A stretch of 8,702 nt of DNA. It comes from Cryomorphaceae bacterium (GTDB lineage: Bacteria > Bacteroidota > Bacteroidia > Flavobacteriales_G > Salibacteraceae). Shown here in pieces: positions 1 to 6,060 of the stretch. How positions within the stretch are numbered: position 1 is the first letter of the stretch; each line of letters begins with the position of its first letter. Position numbers and translations under genes: made by a program. The DNA is taken from NCBI GenBank assembly GCA_003564735.1, contig PXEK01000270.1, forward strand, positions 1-8,702, read 5' to 3'. The notes below the pieces were generated by a model. That model had not been told where the DNA came from. It saw nothing but the letters and a program-made list of their open reading frames with translations, and did not search any database.

Positions 1-87
1 ACCGTTGTTTAACTGCCAGTTGCCTTGTGCGTAAAAATCTACACAAAAAGCCAATAAGATTAAAACAAGTAAATACTTCTTATTCAT
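1..87 (-). CDS. Secreted protein, N-terminal fragment (cut by left edge)
   Basis: Reading the minus strand from the ATG at 87 gives 29 codons open to the window edge. The start is MNKKYLLVLILLAF, a short basic n-region followed by a hydrophobic core, then CVDFYAQGNWQLNNG. This is a signal peptide of the Bacteroidota type, with cleavage likely near the 'YAQ' at residues 19-21, so the product is exported to the periplasm, outer membrane or outside. Too little of the mature part is present to name a family. The start is supported by the signal peptide itself. No clear Shine-Dalgarno sequence precedes it. It is divergent from bshA across a 538-bp gap, and its leader may begin at a promoter about 258 nt upstream (352-381). 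Confidence 0.72.
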   Translation of the reverse strand, partial: MNKKYLLVLILLAFCVDFYAQGNWQLNNG

Positions 88-106
88 GCAAATATCGTGG
101 TTCCTT

Positions 107-168
107 AAAAAAATACCATTAACTCATTAATAACTAAGTAACTTTGATCATAGGGAGGTTGAGTTAAT
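107..168 (-). terminator. Terminator- or attenuator-like hairpin in leader of the minus-strand gene
   Basis: ATTAACTCA (118-126) and TGAGTTAAT (160-168) are perfect 9-bp inverted repeats separated by 33 nt. On the minus strand the second arm is followed after 4 nt by seven T (113-107), the layout of an intrinsic terminator. The stem is AT-rich with only two G:C pairs and the loop is long, so it would be weak. It lies 20 nt before the ATG at 87, where it could act as an attenuator or end a small RNA. This could also be chance in AT-rich DNA. Confidence 0.3.
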
Positions 169-230
169 ACTTACTGCAATTTGCGTTTTACAGCAAACAA
201 AATAATCCGCAAGTTTACTAAATAATCGGC

Positions 231-256
231 TTTTTCACGCATTTTTTTCGCTTTTT
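231..256. other. Phased T-tracts, probable curved DNA
   Basis: Runs of T lie at 231-235 (5), 242-248 (7) and 252-256 (5), starting 11 and 10 bp apart. A-tracts repeated at the helical period are known to bend DNA. Here they lie between the two divergent genes and downstream of the minus-strand promoter, so they could bind a nucleoid protein or shape the promoter region. Only three tracts are present. Confidence 0.4.
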
Positions 257-288
257 ATTGTGTTGTCACACTTTAACTACTCTCATAC

Positions 289-345
289 TTAAGCACCAAA
301 GAAACTTTTAAAACAATTACCCTCCCAATTGTTTATTTCAATCAT
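289..345 (-). CDS. Candidate 18-codon leader peptide
   Basis: On the minus strand an ATG at 345 opens an ORF of 18 codons (MIEINNWEGNCFKSFFGA) ending in TAA at 291-289. The ATG lies 6 nt after the perfect -7 box TAACTTTG (359-352), almost the same spacing as at trmD in this window, so it would be read as a leaderless or near-leaderless message. It has three Phe, one Trp and one Cys, and no family that I recognise. It may be a leader peptide for the secreted-protein gene starting at 87, or a chance ORF. ORFs this short are common by chance. Confidence 0.2.
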   Translation of the reverse strand: MIEINNWEGNCFKSFFGA

Positions 346-351
346 GGAAAT

Positions 352-381
352 CAAAGTTACCTCCCGCAAATACTTCCCAAA
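352..381 (-). promoter_or_regulatory. Bacteroidota-type promoter, TTTG-N18-TAACTTTG
   Basis: On the minus strand TTTG (381-378) is followed after 18 bp by TAACTTTG (359-352). This matches the Bacteroidota consensus of TTTG/TTG near -33 and TAnnTTTG near -7 in sequence and roughly in spacing, and it is the only site in the window where I find both elements. Transcription would begin around 346-343 and run towards the secreted-protein gene at 87, leaving a leader of about 258 nt. Confidence 0.55.
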
Positions 382-439
382 GAATTAAATCCCTCAAATT
401 GAACTGAGAAGCTAAAAATAACCTTAACAATGAAGTGAT

Positions 440-489
440 TAATGGTGCTTGTACTCTATGACACAACTAACCATTAGCCGTGTCCGGCT
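440..489. repeat. Two adjacent inverted repeats (hairpins)
   Basis: TAATGGT (440-446) pairs with ACCATTA (470-476). Inside it, TTGT (449-452) pairs with ACAA (463-466), giving a stem with a small internal loop. Directly after it AGCCG (476-480) pairs with CGGCT (485-489) around a 4-nt TGTC loop, sharing one base with the first hairpin. No T-tract follows on either strand, so a simple intrinsic terminator is unlikely. It could be part of a structured RNA or an operator. Confidence 0.4.
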
Positions 490-580
490 CGTGAGAAAAA
501 TTACAACGGTGATTTACATAATTCAGGTTAAAAATAACGAAACGCTATAAATTCTCAACTGAGTTTGCCATGGTTAAATG

Positions 581-588
581 TATCTTTG
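581..588 (+). promoter_or_regulatory. -7 box of bshA (TATCTTTG)
   Basis: TATCTTTG matches TAnnTTTG exactly and lies 37 nt before the bshA ATG, giving a short leader of about 30 nt. The nearest upstream TTTG (564-567) is only 13 bp away, shorter than usual, so the -33 part is weak. Confidence 0.5.
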
Positions 589-625
589 TCAAAACACAAT
601 TATGAAAAAACAATATCGTTACTAA

Positions 626-1765
626 ATGAATGTAGGAATTGTTTGTTATCCCACTTTCGGGGGAAGCGGAGTTGTAGCCACGGAGTTGGGAAACGCATTG
701 GCAGCCAAAGGTTGTAAGGTTCACTTCATCAGCTACAGTCAGCCCGTAAGGCTCAACATTTTTGAAAGAAATATTTACTACCATGAGGTGAATGTTCATG
801 ATTACCCTCTTTTTCAATACCAACCTTACGAATTGGCACTGAGTACTAAAATGGTGGAAACCGCCATTAGCGAAAAGTTAGACTTATTACATGTTCATTA
901 CGCTATACCTCACGCTTACGCGGCGTTTATGGCAAAGCAAATTTTAAAAAGCGAGGGTATTTCCATTCCCGTGATTACCACATTACACGGTACGGATATT
1001 ACCTTGGTGGGCAAGAACCCCTCTTACAAGCGAGCGGTAAAATTCAGCATTGAACAATCAGATTACGTCACGGCAGTTTCAAAAAAACTAAGAGAACAAA
1101 CACTGCAATTCTTTAACTGCACAAAAGAAATTTCCGTCATTCCCAACTTTATAGATAACAGCCTATACCAAAAGCATGAAAATTGCGAAAAAGAGGCTTT
1201 CGCTCAAAAAGGAGAAAAAATCATCACCCATATCTCCAACTTTCGAGAGGTAAAACGCACACGAGATGTGATTGAGGTATTCGCCGGTATTCGTACTAAA
1301 ATTGCCTCTAAACTATTACTAGTGGGCGACGGTCCCGAACGAAGTAAAGATTTAGACAAAGCCAAAGAATTAGGGCTGGGCAGAGATGTAATTTATTTGG
1401 GTAAAACCGCTGAAGTAGAAAGAATACTGTGCCTGAGCGATTTATTCTTACTCCCCTCTGAAAGTGAAAGCTTTGGACTGGCCGCTCTTGAAGCTATGGC
1501 GGCGGGAACTCCGGTGATTTCTTCCAATGCGGGAGGCTTGCCCGAAGTAAACTTGAACGGTACAACAGGGTACACTTGTGAGGTGGGTGACGTTGCCGGC
1601 ATGACTCAAAAAGCCATCCACATTCTTGAGTCTGATAAGTTACACAAAACCCTCAAGCAAAACGCCCTAGAACAAGCCAAAGCGCACGACATCAAAAGTA
1701 TTTTACCCAAATACATCGATGTTTATGAAAAAGCATTGAAGAGCAAAGAAAAGCCTACACATTAA
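626..1765 (+). CDS. bshA: N-acetyl-alpha-D-glucosaminyl L-malate synthase BshA (bacillithiol biosynthesis)
   Basis: A GT4-family glycosyltransferase (GT-B fold) that joins GlcNAc from UDP-GlcNAc to L-malate, the first step of bacillithiol synthesis in the cytosol. The 379 residues match the usual length of the family. The N-terminus IVCYPTFGGSGVVATELG (5-22) is the BshA signature, with the GGSG loop at 12-15. HGTDIT (121-126) and the sugar-nucleotide motif PSESESFGLAALEAMAAGTPV begin at 121 and 277; E281 and E289 form the EX7E pair. The start is firm because an in-frame TAA lies directly before the ATG; there is no Shine-Dalgarno sequence. The later-step genes (bshB, bshC) are not in the window, so the pathway must be dispersed. 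The 3' end overlaps the convergent ychF by 11 bp. Confidence 0.93.
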   Translation: MNVGIVCYPTFGGSGVVATELGNALAAKGCKVHFISYSQPVRLNIFERNIYYHEVNVHDYPLFQYQPYELALSTKMVETAISEKLDLLHVHYAIPHAYAAFMAKQILKSEGISIPVITTLHGTDITLVGKNPSYKRAVKFSIEQSDYVTAVSKKLREQTLQFFNCTKEISVIPNFIDNSLYQKHENCEKEAFAQKGEKIITHISNFREVKRTRDVIEVFAGIRTKIASKLLLVGDGPERSKDLDKAKELGLGRDVIYLGKTAEVERILCLSDLFLLPSESESFGLAALEAMAAGTPVISSNAGGLPEVNLNGTTGYTCEVGDVAGMTQKAIHILESDKLHKTLKQNALEQAKAHDIKSILPKYIDVYEKALKSKEKPTH

Positions 1766-2855
1766 ACCTAAAATGCATCACGTCACCGTCTTGCACCACG
1801 TATTCCTTACCTTCAACAGATAGCTTACCGGCGTCTCTACAGGCACTTTCTGATCCCAGCTCGACAAAGTCATCATACTTAATCACCTCAGCGCGAATAA
1901 AGCCCTTTTCAAAATCGGTGTGAATCACCCCTGCCGTTTGGGGGGCCTTTGAACCCCTCTTGAATGTCCACGCCCTCACCTCTTTTACACCTGCCGTAAA
2001 AAACGTATTGAGCTCAAGCAACTTATACGCTTCTTTGATTAATTTATTCACCCCCGGCTCGGTCAAGCCCAACTCCTCCAAAAACATTTGCCGTTCCTCA
2101 TACGTCTCAAGCTCAGTAATATCGGCCTCTATAGCCGCTCCCAAAATCAAAATTCCGGCACCCTCGCTTTTTACGGCCTCTTCCACCGCCTTGGTGTGAT
2201 TATTACCCGACTTTACAGAAGCCTCATCAACATTACAAACGTAAAGCACAGGCTTAGAAGTGAGCAAAGTAAGCTCTTTGAGAATTTGTACCTCATCATC
2301 ATTTCCCGCCTCGACCAATCGAGCGTTTTTTCCCTCTTCCAGCACCCCCGCAATTTTTTCCAAGAAAGCCGTTCTTCGCACCGCCTCTTTGTCGCCCGAT
2401 TTACTTTTCTTCCTCGATTTTTCCAACGCCCCGGTTACCGTTTCTAAATCCTTTAATTGCAGCTCGGTATCAATAACCTCCTTATCTCGAACCGGATTTA
2501 CATCACCGTCAACATGCGTAATATTATCATCTTCAAAACAGCGCAATACGTGTAAAACAGCATCAGTTTCGCGAATATTACCCAAAAACTTATTACCCAA
2601 ACCTTCACCCTTTGAAGCACCCTTCACCAAACCGGCAATATCAACAATTTCAACCGTTGTAGGCACCACACGCTCAGGCTTCACCAACTCCTCTAACTTC
2701 TCCAAACGCTCATCGGGCACATTAATGGTTCCCACATTGGGCTCAATAGTGCAAAAAGGAAAATTTGCCGATTGTGCCTTAGCATTAGATAAACAATTAA
2801 AAAGAGTTGACTTCCCCACATTAGGCAAACCAACAATACCGCATTTTAACGCCAT
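1755..2855 (-). CDS. ychF: Redox-regulated ATPase YchF (OLA1/Obg-like)
   Basis: A TRAFAC-class P-loop ATPase of the Obg-HflX superfamily, universally conserved and associated with the ribosome. In other bacteria it has been linked to translation control and oxidative stress. The 366 residues fit the family (about 363). The P-loop GLPNVGKST is at 9-17, switch II DIAGLVKGASKGEGLGN starts at 72, and the nucleotide-specificity motif is NVDE (208-211) in place of the GTPase NKxD, which is why YchF prefers ATP. A helical insertion lies at about 125-195, and the C-terminal TGS domain runs from about 280 to the end FRFNV. The start MALKCGIVGLPN aligns with the known N-terminus. It is divergent from trmD and convergent with bshA, whose stop codon lies inside the end of this gene. 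Confidence 0.96.
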   Translation of the reverse strand: MALKCGIVGLPNVGKSTLFNCLSNAKAQSANFPFCTIEPNVGTINVPDERLEKLEELVKPERVVPTTVEIVDIAGLVKGASKGEGLGNKFLGNIRETDAVLHVLRCFEDDNITHVDGDVNPVRDKEVIDTELQLKDLETVTGALEKSRKKSKSGDKEAVRRTAFLEKIAGVLEEGKNARLVEAGNDDEVQILKELTLLTSKPVLYVCNVDEASVKSGNNHTKAVEEAVKSEGAGILILGAAIEADITELETYEERQMFLEELGLTEPGVNKLIKEAYKLLELNTFFTAGVKEVRAWTFKRGSKAPQTAGVIHTDFEKGFIRAEVIKYDDFVELGSESACRDAGKLSVEGKEYVVQDGDVMHFRFNV

Positions 2856-2878
2856 AAATCATGAATTTTGTAAGCGCG

Positions 2879-2886
2879 CAAAAGTA
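2879..2886 (-). promoter_or_regulatory. -7 box of ychF (TACTTTTG)
   Basis: On the minus strand TACTTTTG matches TAnnTTTG exactly and ends 23 nt before the ychF ATG. The only upstream TTTG (2916-2913) is 26 bp away, longer than usual, so the -33 element is uncertain. Transcription would start near 2872. Confidence 0.45.
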
Positions 2887-3029
2887 CAAATTAAAACACG
2901 CGTTAAACACCTCAAAACATAATACGTATTTAAATGGTGTGCTATTTTTTGGTCAGAACCTTTCCCAACCTCTGCAAAATTCTGAAAAACACAACCCGCT
3001 TAATCAAACACCGGACCGGGGTTTCATCG

Positions 3030-3037
3030 TAAATTTG
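3030..3037 (+). promoter_or_regulatory. -7 box of trmD (TAAATTTG), probably leaderless
   Basis: TAAATTTG matches TAnnTTTG exactly and ends only 4 nt before the trmD ATG at 3042. Transcription would start at or beside the start codon, so the message is expected to be leaderless or nearly so. No TTG is found at the expected -33 position. Confidence 0.5.
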
Positions 3038-3041
3038 CAGC

Positions 3042-3737
3042 ATGAATATAGACATCGTTAGCATTTTACCGGGATTAGTTCAAGGCTTCTTTCAAGACTC
3101 CATTATGAAGCGAGCGTTAGATGCCGGGCACGTTACCATAAATTACCACAACCCTCGCGATTACGCTACTGACAAACACAAACAAGCCGACGATTATCAA
3201 TTTGGAGGCGGTGCCGGCATGGTACTCAAGCCCGAACCACTCGCCTCTTTACTCGATGACCTGTTGTCCAAAAAAAAATATGACGAAGTTATTTACATGA
3301 CGCCCGAGGGCGAGACCTTAAACCAAAAAACCGTAAACCGATATTCGGGCTGTAAAAACATTATAATTATTTGCGGCCATTACAAAGGTATAGACCAGCG
3401 CATACGCGACCTTTACGTGACAAAAGAAATATCGATAGGTGATTACGTGCTCAGCGGTGGCGAACCTGCCGCAGCCATATTTTGCGATGCCGTAATACGG
3501 TTAATTCCCGGTGTACTCAACAACGAAACCAGCGCACTTACCGATTCTTTTCAAGACGACCTTTTGGCTCCACCGGTTTACACACGTCCCGCTGATTTTA
3601 GAGGGCACAAAGTACCGGAGGTTTTATTGAGCGGTAACTTTAAGCGTATTGAAGATTGGAGATACGAAAAGGCACTGGAAAACACGAAAAAAAGACGTCC
3701 TGATTTACTCAAAGATAATAACAAAAATAACAAATAA
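3042..3737 (+). CDS. trmD: tRNA (guanine-N1)-methyltransferase TrmD
   Basis: A SPOUT-class methyltransferase that makes m1G at position 37 of tRNAs carrying G36, using S-adenosylmethionine. The modification prevents +1 frameshifting and is generally essential. Family motifs are in order: YQFGGGAGMVLKPEP (52-66), TPEG (87-90), CGHYKGIDQR (111-120) and the SAM-binding trefoil knot segment SIGDYVLSGGEPAA (131-144). R153 and D168 (before SFQD) correspond to the catalytic Arg154 and Asp169 described for E. coli TrmD; VPEVLLSGNF and the WR motif follow. At 231 residues it is shorter at the C-terminus than the E. coli protein (255) and ends in an Asn/Lys-rich tail. It is not next to rpsP, rimM or rplS, unlike in Proteobacteria and Firmicutes. 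The start aligns with the family. Confidence 0.95.
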   Translation: MNIDIVSILPGLVQGFFQDSIMKRALDAGHVTINYHNPRDYATDKHKQADDYQFGGGAGMVLKPEPLASLLDDLLSKKKYDEVIYMTPEGETLNQKTVNRYSGCKNIIIICGHYKGIDQRIRDLYVTKEISIGDYVLSGGEPAAAIFCDAVIRLIPGVLNNETSALTDSFQDDLLAPPVYTRPADFRGHKVPEVLLSGNFKRIEDWRYEKALENTKKRRPDLLKDNNKNNK

Positions 3738-3826
3738 GCGTTCAAATAGTAGTTTTCAAAATTGATTCAAGCAGCACTATCCCTCAACAGTCATCTGAAT
3801 AAAAGCTCCCGAAAAAACAATTAGAA

Positions 3827-4552
3827 ATGAAATTCTGCTCACTCCCATATCTTTTAGTCGCATCATTGCTCTTTACAGCGTGTAGTGAGGATTGCGTTAA
3901 AGGTGAAGGCAACAGAGAGCGCGATTATCGATCTCCGGGAGCATTCAACAAGTTACAAACAACGCTTACGGGGCGCGTACGCATCAACCAAGATACGTCA
4001 TTGAGCGAAAATGAAGTGGTATTGGAAGCGCAGGAAAACGTTTTGGAGGTTTTAGAAACTATAGTTGAAGACAGCACACTCATTGTGGGTGTGAATGACT
4101 TTGAGTGCCTTAGTGAACATAAGGATATAGTGGTGAACGTATCAGTAAAGTCACTGGAGTCGCTCACCTTATTTGACTTGGGCAGAGTAGAAACTTCAAG
4201 CTTAATTGACGCGCCTTCATTTACCGTGACAATAAACGGTAACGCCAAAGCCGACTTACTCCTTAAAGTAAATACGCTGCGCACCGTAATGAACGGCTCA
4301 GGCGAGGTAGTTTACAGAGGTGAAGCGCAAAACCACGAAATAAATCACAACGGTCCGGGCTCGGTAAGGGCTTATGAAATGCCCACACAACGAGTCACTT
4401 CTGATGTGAATGACTTTGGCAATTCCTACATTCGCGTAATCCAATCCGTTGACGCTGTTTTTAACGGCGACGGTAATATATTTTACATTGGGAATCCCGC
4501 TATCTCCACCTCCGGCGAGGGAAGCGGTGAAGTGAGACGCGAACGCAATTGA
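3827..4552 (+). CDS. Head GIN-domain (DUF2807) lipoprotein, probably surface-exposed
   Basis: A 241-residue lipoprotein of the putative auto-transporter adhesin, head GIN domain family (DUF2807), common in Bacteroidota; its function is not known. The signal peptide ends in LFTAC with the lipidated Cys at 19 (F at -3 is slightly atypical). S20-E21-D22 follow, resembling the acidic export signal that sends Bacteroidota lipoproteins to the cell surface. After the family start (GxGxxxxRxxxxPGAFNKL, 26-43), the C-terminal half carries G-rich turns NGNA (137), NGSG (156), NGPG (175), DFGN (196), NGDG (213) and SGEG (229), about 17-20 residues apart, as expected for a beta-solenoid. C23 and C94 could form a disulfide. 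It lies 89 bp after trmD with no perfect -7 box (TAGTTTTC at 3750-3757 has one mismatch), so read-through from trmD is possible. Confidence 0.85.
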   Translation: MKFCSLPYLLVASLLFTACSEDCVKGEGNRERDYRSPGAFNKLQTTLTGRVRINQDTSLSENEVVLEAQENVLEVLETIVEDSTLIVGVNDFECLSEHKDIVVNVSVKSLESLTLFDLGRVETSSLIDAPSFTVTINGNAKADLLLKVNTLRTVMNGSGEVVYRGEAQNHEINHNGPGSVRAYEMPTQRVTSDVNDFGNSYIRVIQSVDAVFNGDGNIFYIGNPAISTSGEGSGEVRRERN

Positions 4553-4622
4553 TTCACACCGGCCTTTTCTCGGTTCTGACCAAAAACAACACCTCTATTC
4601 AATGCCGGACGAACGGTAATTG

Positions 4623-4630
4623 TACCTTTG
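4623..4630 (+). promoter_or_regulatory. -7 box of the pRiA4b ORF-3-like gene (TACCTTTG)
   Basis: TACCTTTG matches TAnnTTTG exactly and ends 23 nt before the ATG at 4654. This also argues against an upstream ATG at 4549, which would place the promoter inside the coding region. No clear -33 TTG is present. Confidence 0.5.
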
Positions 4631-4653
4631 CATTGATTTTAAATAAATACACT

Positions 4654-5127
4654 ATGGAGAAAGCCGTAAAAGTAAGAGTACTTTTAGACTCTAAGGAAAA
4701 ACAAGACGTTTTTAGAGACATTGAAATAAAAACAAGTCAAAATTTAGAAGATTTACACCACGCCATTATCGACTCTGTAGGGTTTAAAAGTAATGAGCCG
4801 GCCTCATTTTACCTGAGTAATGAAGACTGGACTCGAGAACGAGAAATACCCCTTATGGATATGGGCGCCGAACCGGGTAAAGATACAACCTGCATGAAAG
4901 ATACGCTCATAGGTGAGGTTATGGTGCAAAAAAAGCAAAAGTTCATTTACATTTTCGACTACTTTAGAATGTGGACTTTTTTGGTTGAGGTTGAGGAAAT
5001 CAATCCGATTGAGAAGGACGAAACCTACCCGCGCATTACCTTATCATACGGTGAAGCACCCGATCAAGAGAGTAAAGAACCTACTGATATGTTTGGATCA
5101 GAACCTTTTAACGGCGAAGATTTGTAA
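4654..5127 (+). CDS. Plasmid pRiA4b ORF-3-like domain protein
   Basis: A 157-residue protein that resembles the pRiA4b ORF-3-like family (also called the IS1096 passenger TnpR-like domain), a small cytosolic domain of unknown function common as a single chromosomal gene in Bacteroidota. Visible family features are VFRDIEI (19-25), LEDLHHAI (31-38), SFYLSNEDW (51-59), a 'MKDTLIGEV' segment (81-89), FDYFRMWTF (101-109) and GEAPDQ (133-138), followed by an acidic tail. I chose the ATG at 4654 because homologous sequence begins there. The 35 codons further upstream (from 4549) overlap the previous gene's stop, span the -7 box and look non-coding. Despite the family name there is no transposon here. 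miaA starts 11 nt after its stop, so the two are probably co-transcribed. Confidence 0.75.
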   Translation: MEKAVKVRVLLDSKEKQDVFRDIEIKTSQNLEDLHHAIIDSVGFKSNEPASFYLSNEDWTREREIPLMDMGAEPGKDTTCMKDTLIGEVMVQKKQKFIYIFDYFRMWTFLVEVEEINPIEKDETYPRITLSYGEAPDQESKEPTDMFGSEPFNGEDL

Positions 5128-5138
5128 ACCCGCGTACC

Positions 5139-6035
5139 GTGCGAAAAACACTGCTCACCATAACAGGTCCCACGGCAGTGGGGAAAACCGACCTCACGGT
5201 TAGAGCAGCGCAAAGGGGCAAAACAGAAATCGTATCTTGCGACTCCCGCCAAATTTACCGCGAACTTTCCATTGGTACGGCCAAACCCACACTCGAAGAA
5301 ATGGACGGAGTGCCTCATCACTTCGTAAATGAAGTTTCCATCAAAAATCCTATTTCGGCAGGGGAGTTCGAAAAACTCGCCGTAAAACGCATCAACTCCC
5401 TTTTTCAAAAGTACAATACCGTGATTTTGACCGGCGGTTCCGGGCTTTACCTCAACGCTGTGCTTTTTGGTTTAGATGATTTTCCCGATGTAACGCCTGA
5501 AGCAAGCGAAAGGGTAGGTGAAATTTATGACGAAAAAGGCTTAGAGGGCTTGAAACAGACTTTAAAAACCAAAGATCCGGAGTACTACAATACGGTAGAT
5601 TTACATAATCCGGTTAGGTTGATTCGCGCTTTAGAAGTGATAGAAACAACAGGGAAGCCGTTTTCGGAGTTTCGGAATCACACACCTAAATCAAGACCTT
5701 GGAAAAATGACATTTACGTACTCAACAGAGATAGACAAGAGCTGCATACACGCATTGAAGAACGTGTAGACGAAATGGTACAGCAAGGTTTATTCGATGA
5801 GGTACAAGCATTACAAGATTTTAAAAATGAAAAAGCTTTACAAACGGTGGGGTATCGCGAAATTTTTGATTTCTTGGATGGTAAAACCACTAAAAATGAG
5901 TGTATAGAGCTCATTAAACGCAATACGCGACGTTACGCGAAAAGACAAATCACGTGGTTTAAGAAAATACCGAATGCTCATTTTTGCTACCCACCGTATG
6001 AAGAAATATTAAAATACGATTTTCAAAAAAAGTAA
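5139..6035 (+). CDS. miaA: tRNA dimethylallyltransferase MiaA (GTG start)
   Basis: It transfers the dimethylallyl group from DMAPP to A37 of tRNAs reading UNN codons (i6A37), supporting codon-anticodon pairing and reading-frame maintenance. The 298 residues match the family. Motifs in order: P-loop GPTAVGKT (10-17), SCDSRQIYRELSIGTAKP (33-50) with the conserved D35, TGGSGLYLNA (98-107), NPVRLIRALEV (157-167), GYREIFDFLDG (238-248) and NTRRYAKRQITWFK (262-275). The start codon is GTG: an in-frame TAA lies 30 nt upstream with no ATG between, and the reading frame gives the expected short N-terminus before the P-loop. It follows the pRiA4b-like gene by 11 nt, which suggests shared transcription. 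Confidence 0.95.
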   Translation: MRKTLLTITGPTAVGKTDLTVRAAQRGKTEIVSCDSRQIYRELSIGTAKPTLEEMDGVPHHFVNEVSIKNPISAGEFEKLAVKRINSLFQKYNTVILTGGSGLYLNAVLFGLDDFPDVTPEASERVGEIYDEKGLEGLKQTLKTKDPEYYNTVDLHNPVRLIRALEVIETTGKPFSEFRNHTPKSRPWKNDIYVLNRDRQELHTRIEERVDEMVQQGLFDEVQALQDFKNEKALQTVGYREIFDFLDGKTTKNECIELIKRNTRRYAKRQITWFKKIPNAHFCYPPYEEILKYDFQKK

Positions 6036-6060
6036 GCGCAAATACCTTACGAAAATTTTG

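Larger units (their letters stand above)
88..625. other. Long AT-rich divergent intergenic region
   Basis: This 538-bp stretch lies between the divergent starts of the secreted-protein gene and bshA. I find no convincing long ORF, tRNA or rRNA in it. It holds a strong minus-strand promoter match (352-381), an 18-codon ORF directly behind that promoter (289-345), phased T-tracts (231-256), a 9-bp inverted repeat next to a T7/A7 tract (107-168), two adjacent hairpins (440-489) and the bshA -7 box (581-588). Its length and structure are more than two simple promoters need, so a small RNA or a regulated leader is possible (inference). Confidence 0.7.

Noticed and set aside
139..146. Plus-strand TAACTTTG as a promoter
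   Set aside because: It matches the -7 consensus but has no TTG at the right distance upstream and no gene downstream until bshA, which has its own closer box.
344..388. Plus-strand 14-codon ORF starting at 344
   Set aside because: Very short, no promoter in the right place and no recognisable features; probably chance.
2260..2922. Long plus-strand ORF (220 codons) opposite ychF
   Set aside because: Antisense shadow of ychF with Ser-rich low-complexity composition; ychF is unmistakable on the other strand.
4558..4574. Possible terminator after the lipoprotein gene (ACCG / CGGT)
   Set aside because: Only a 4-bp stem with no T-tract after it.
4549..4653. Upstream extension of the pRiA4b-like gene to an ATG at 4549 (192 residues)
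   Set aside because: The extra 35 codons overlap the previous stop, cover the TACCTTTG -7 box and do not look like the family's N-terminus; the ATG at 4654 begins exactly where homologous sequence starts.
4654..5127. Mobile element suggested by the pRiA4b ORF-3 / IS1096 family name
   Set aside because: No transposase, terminal inverted repeats or target duplication nearby; the gene sits in ordinary chromosomal context.
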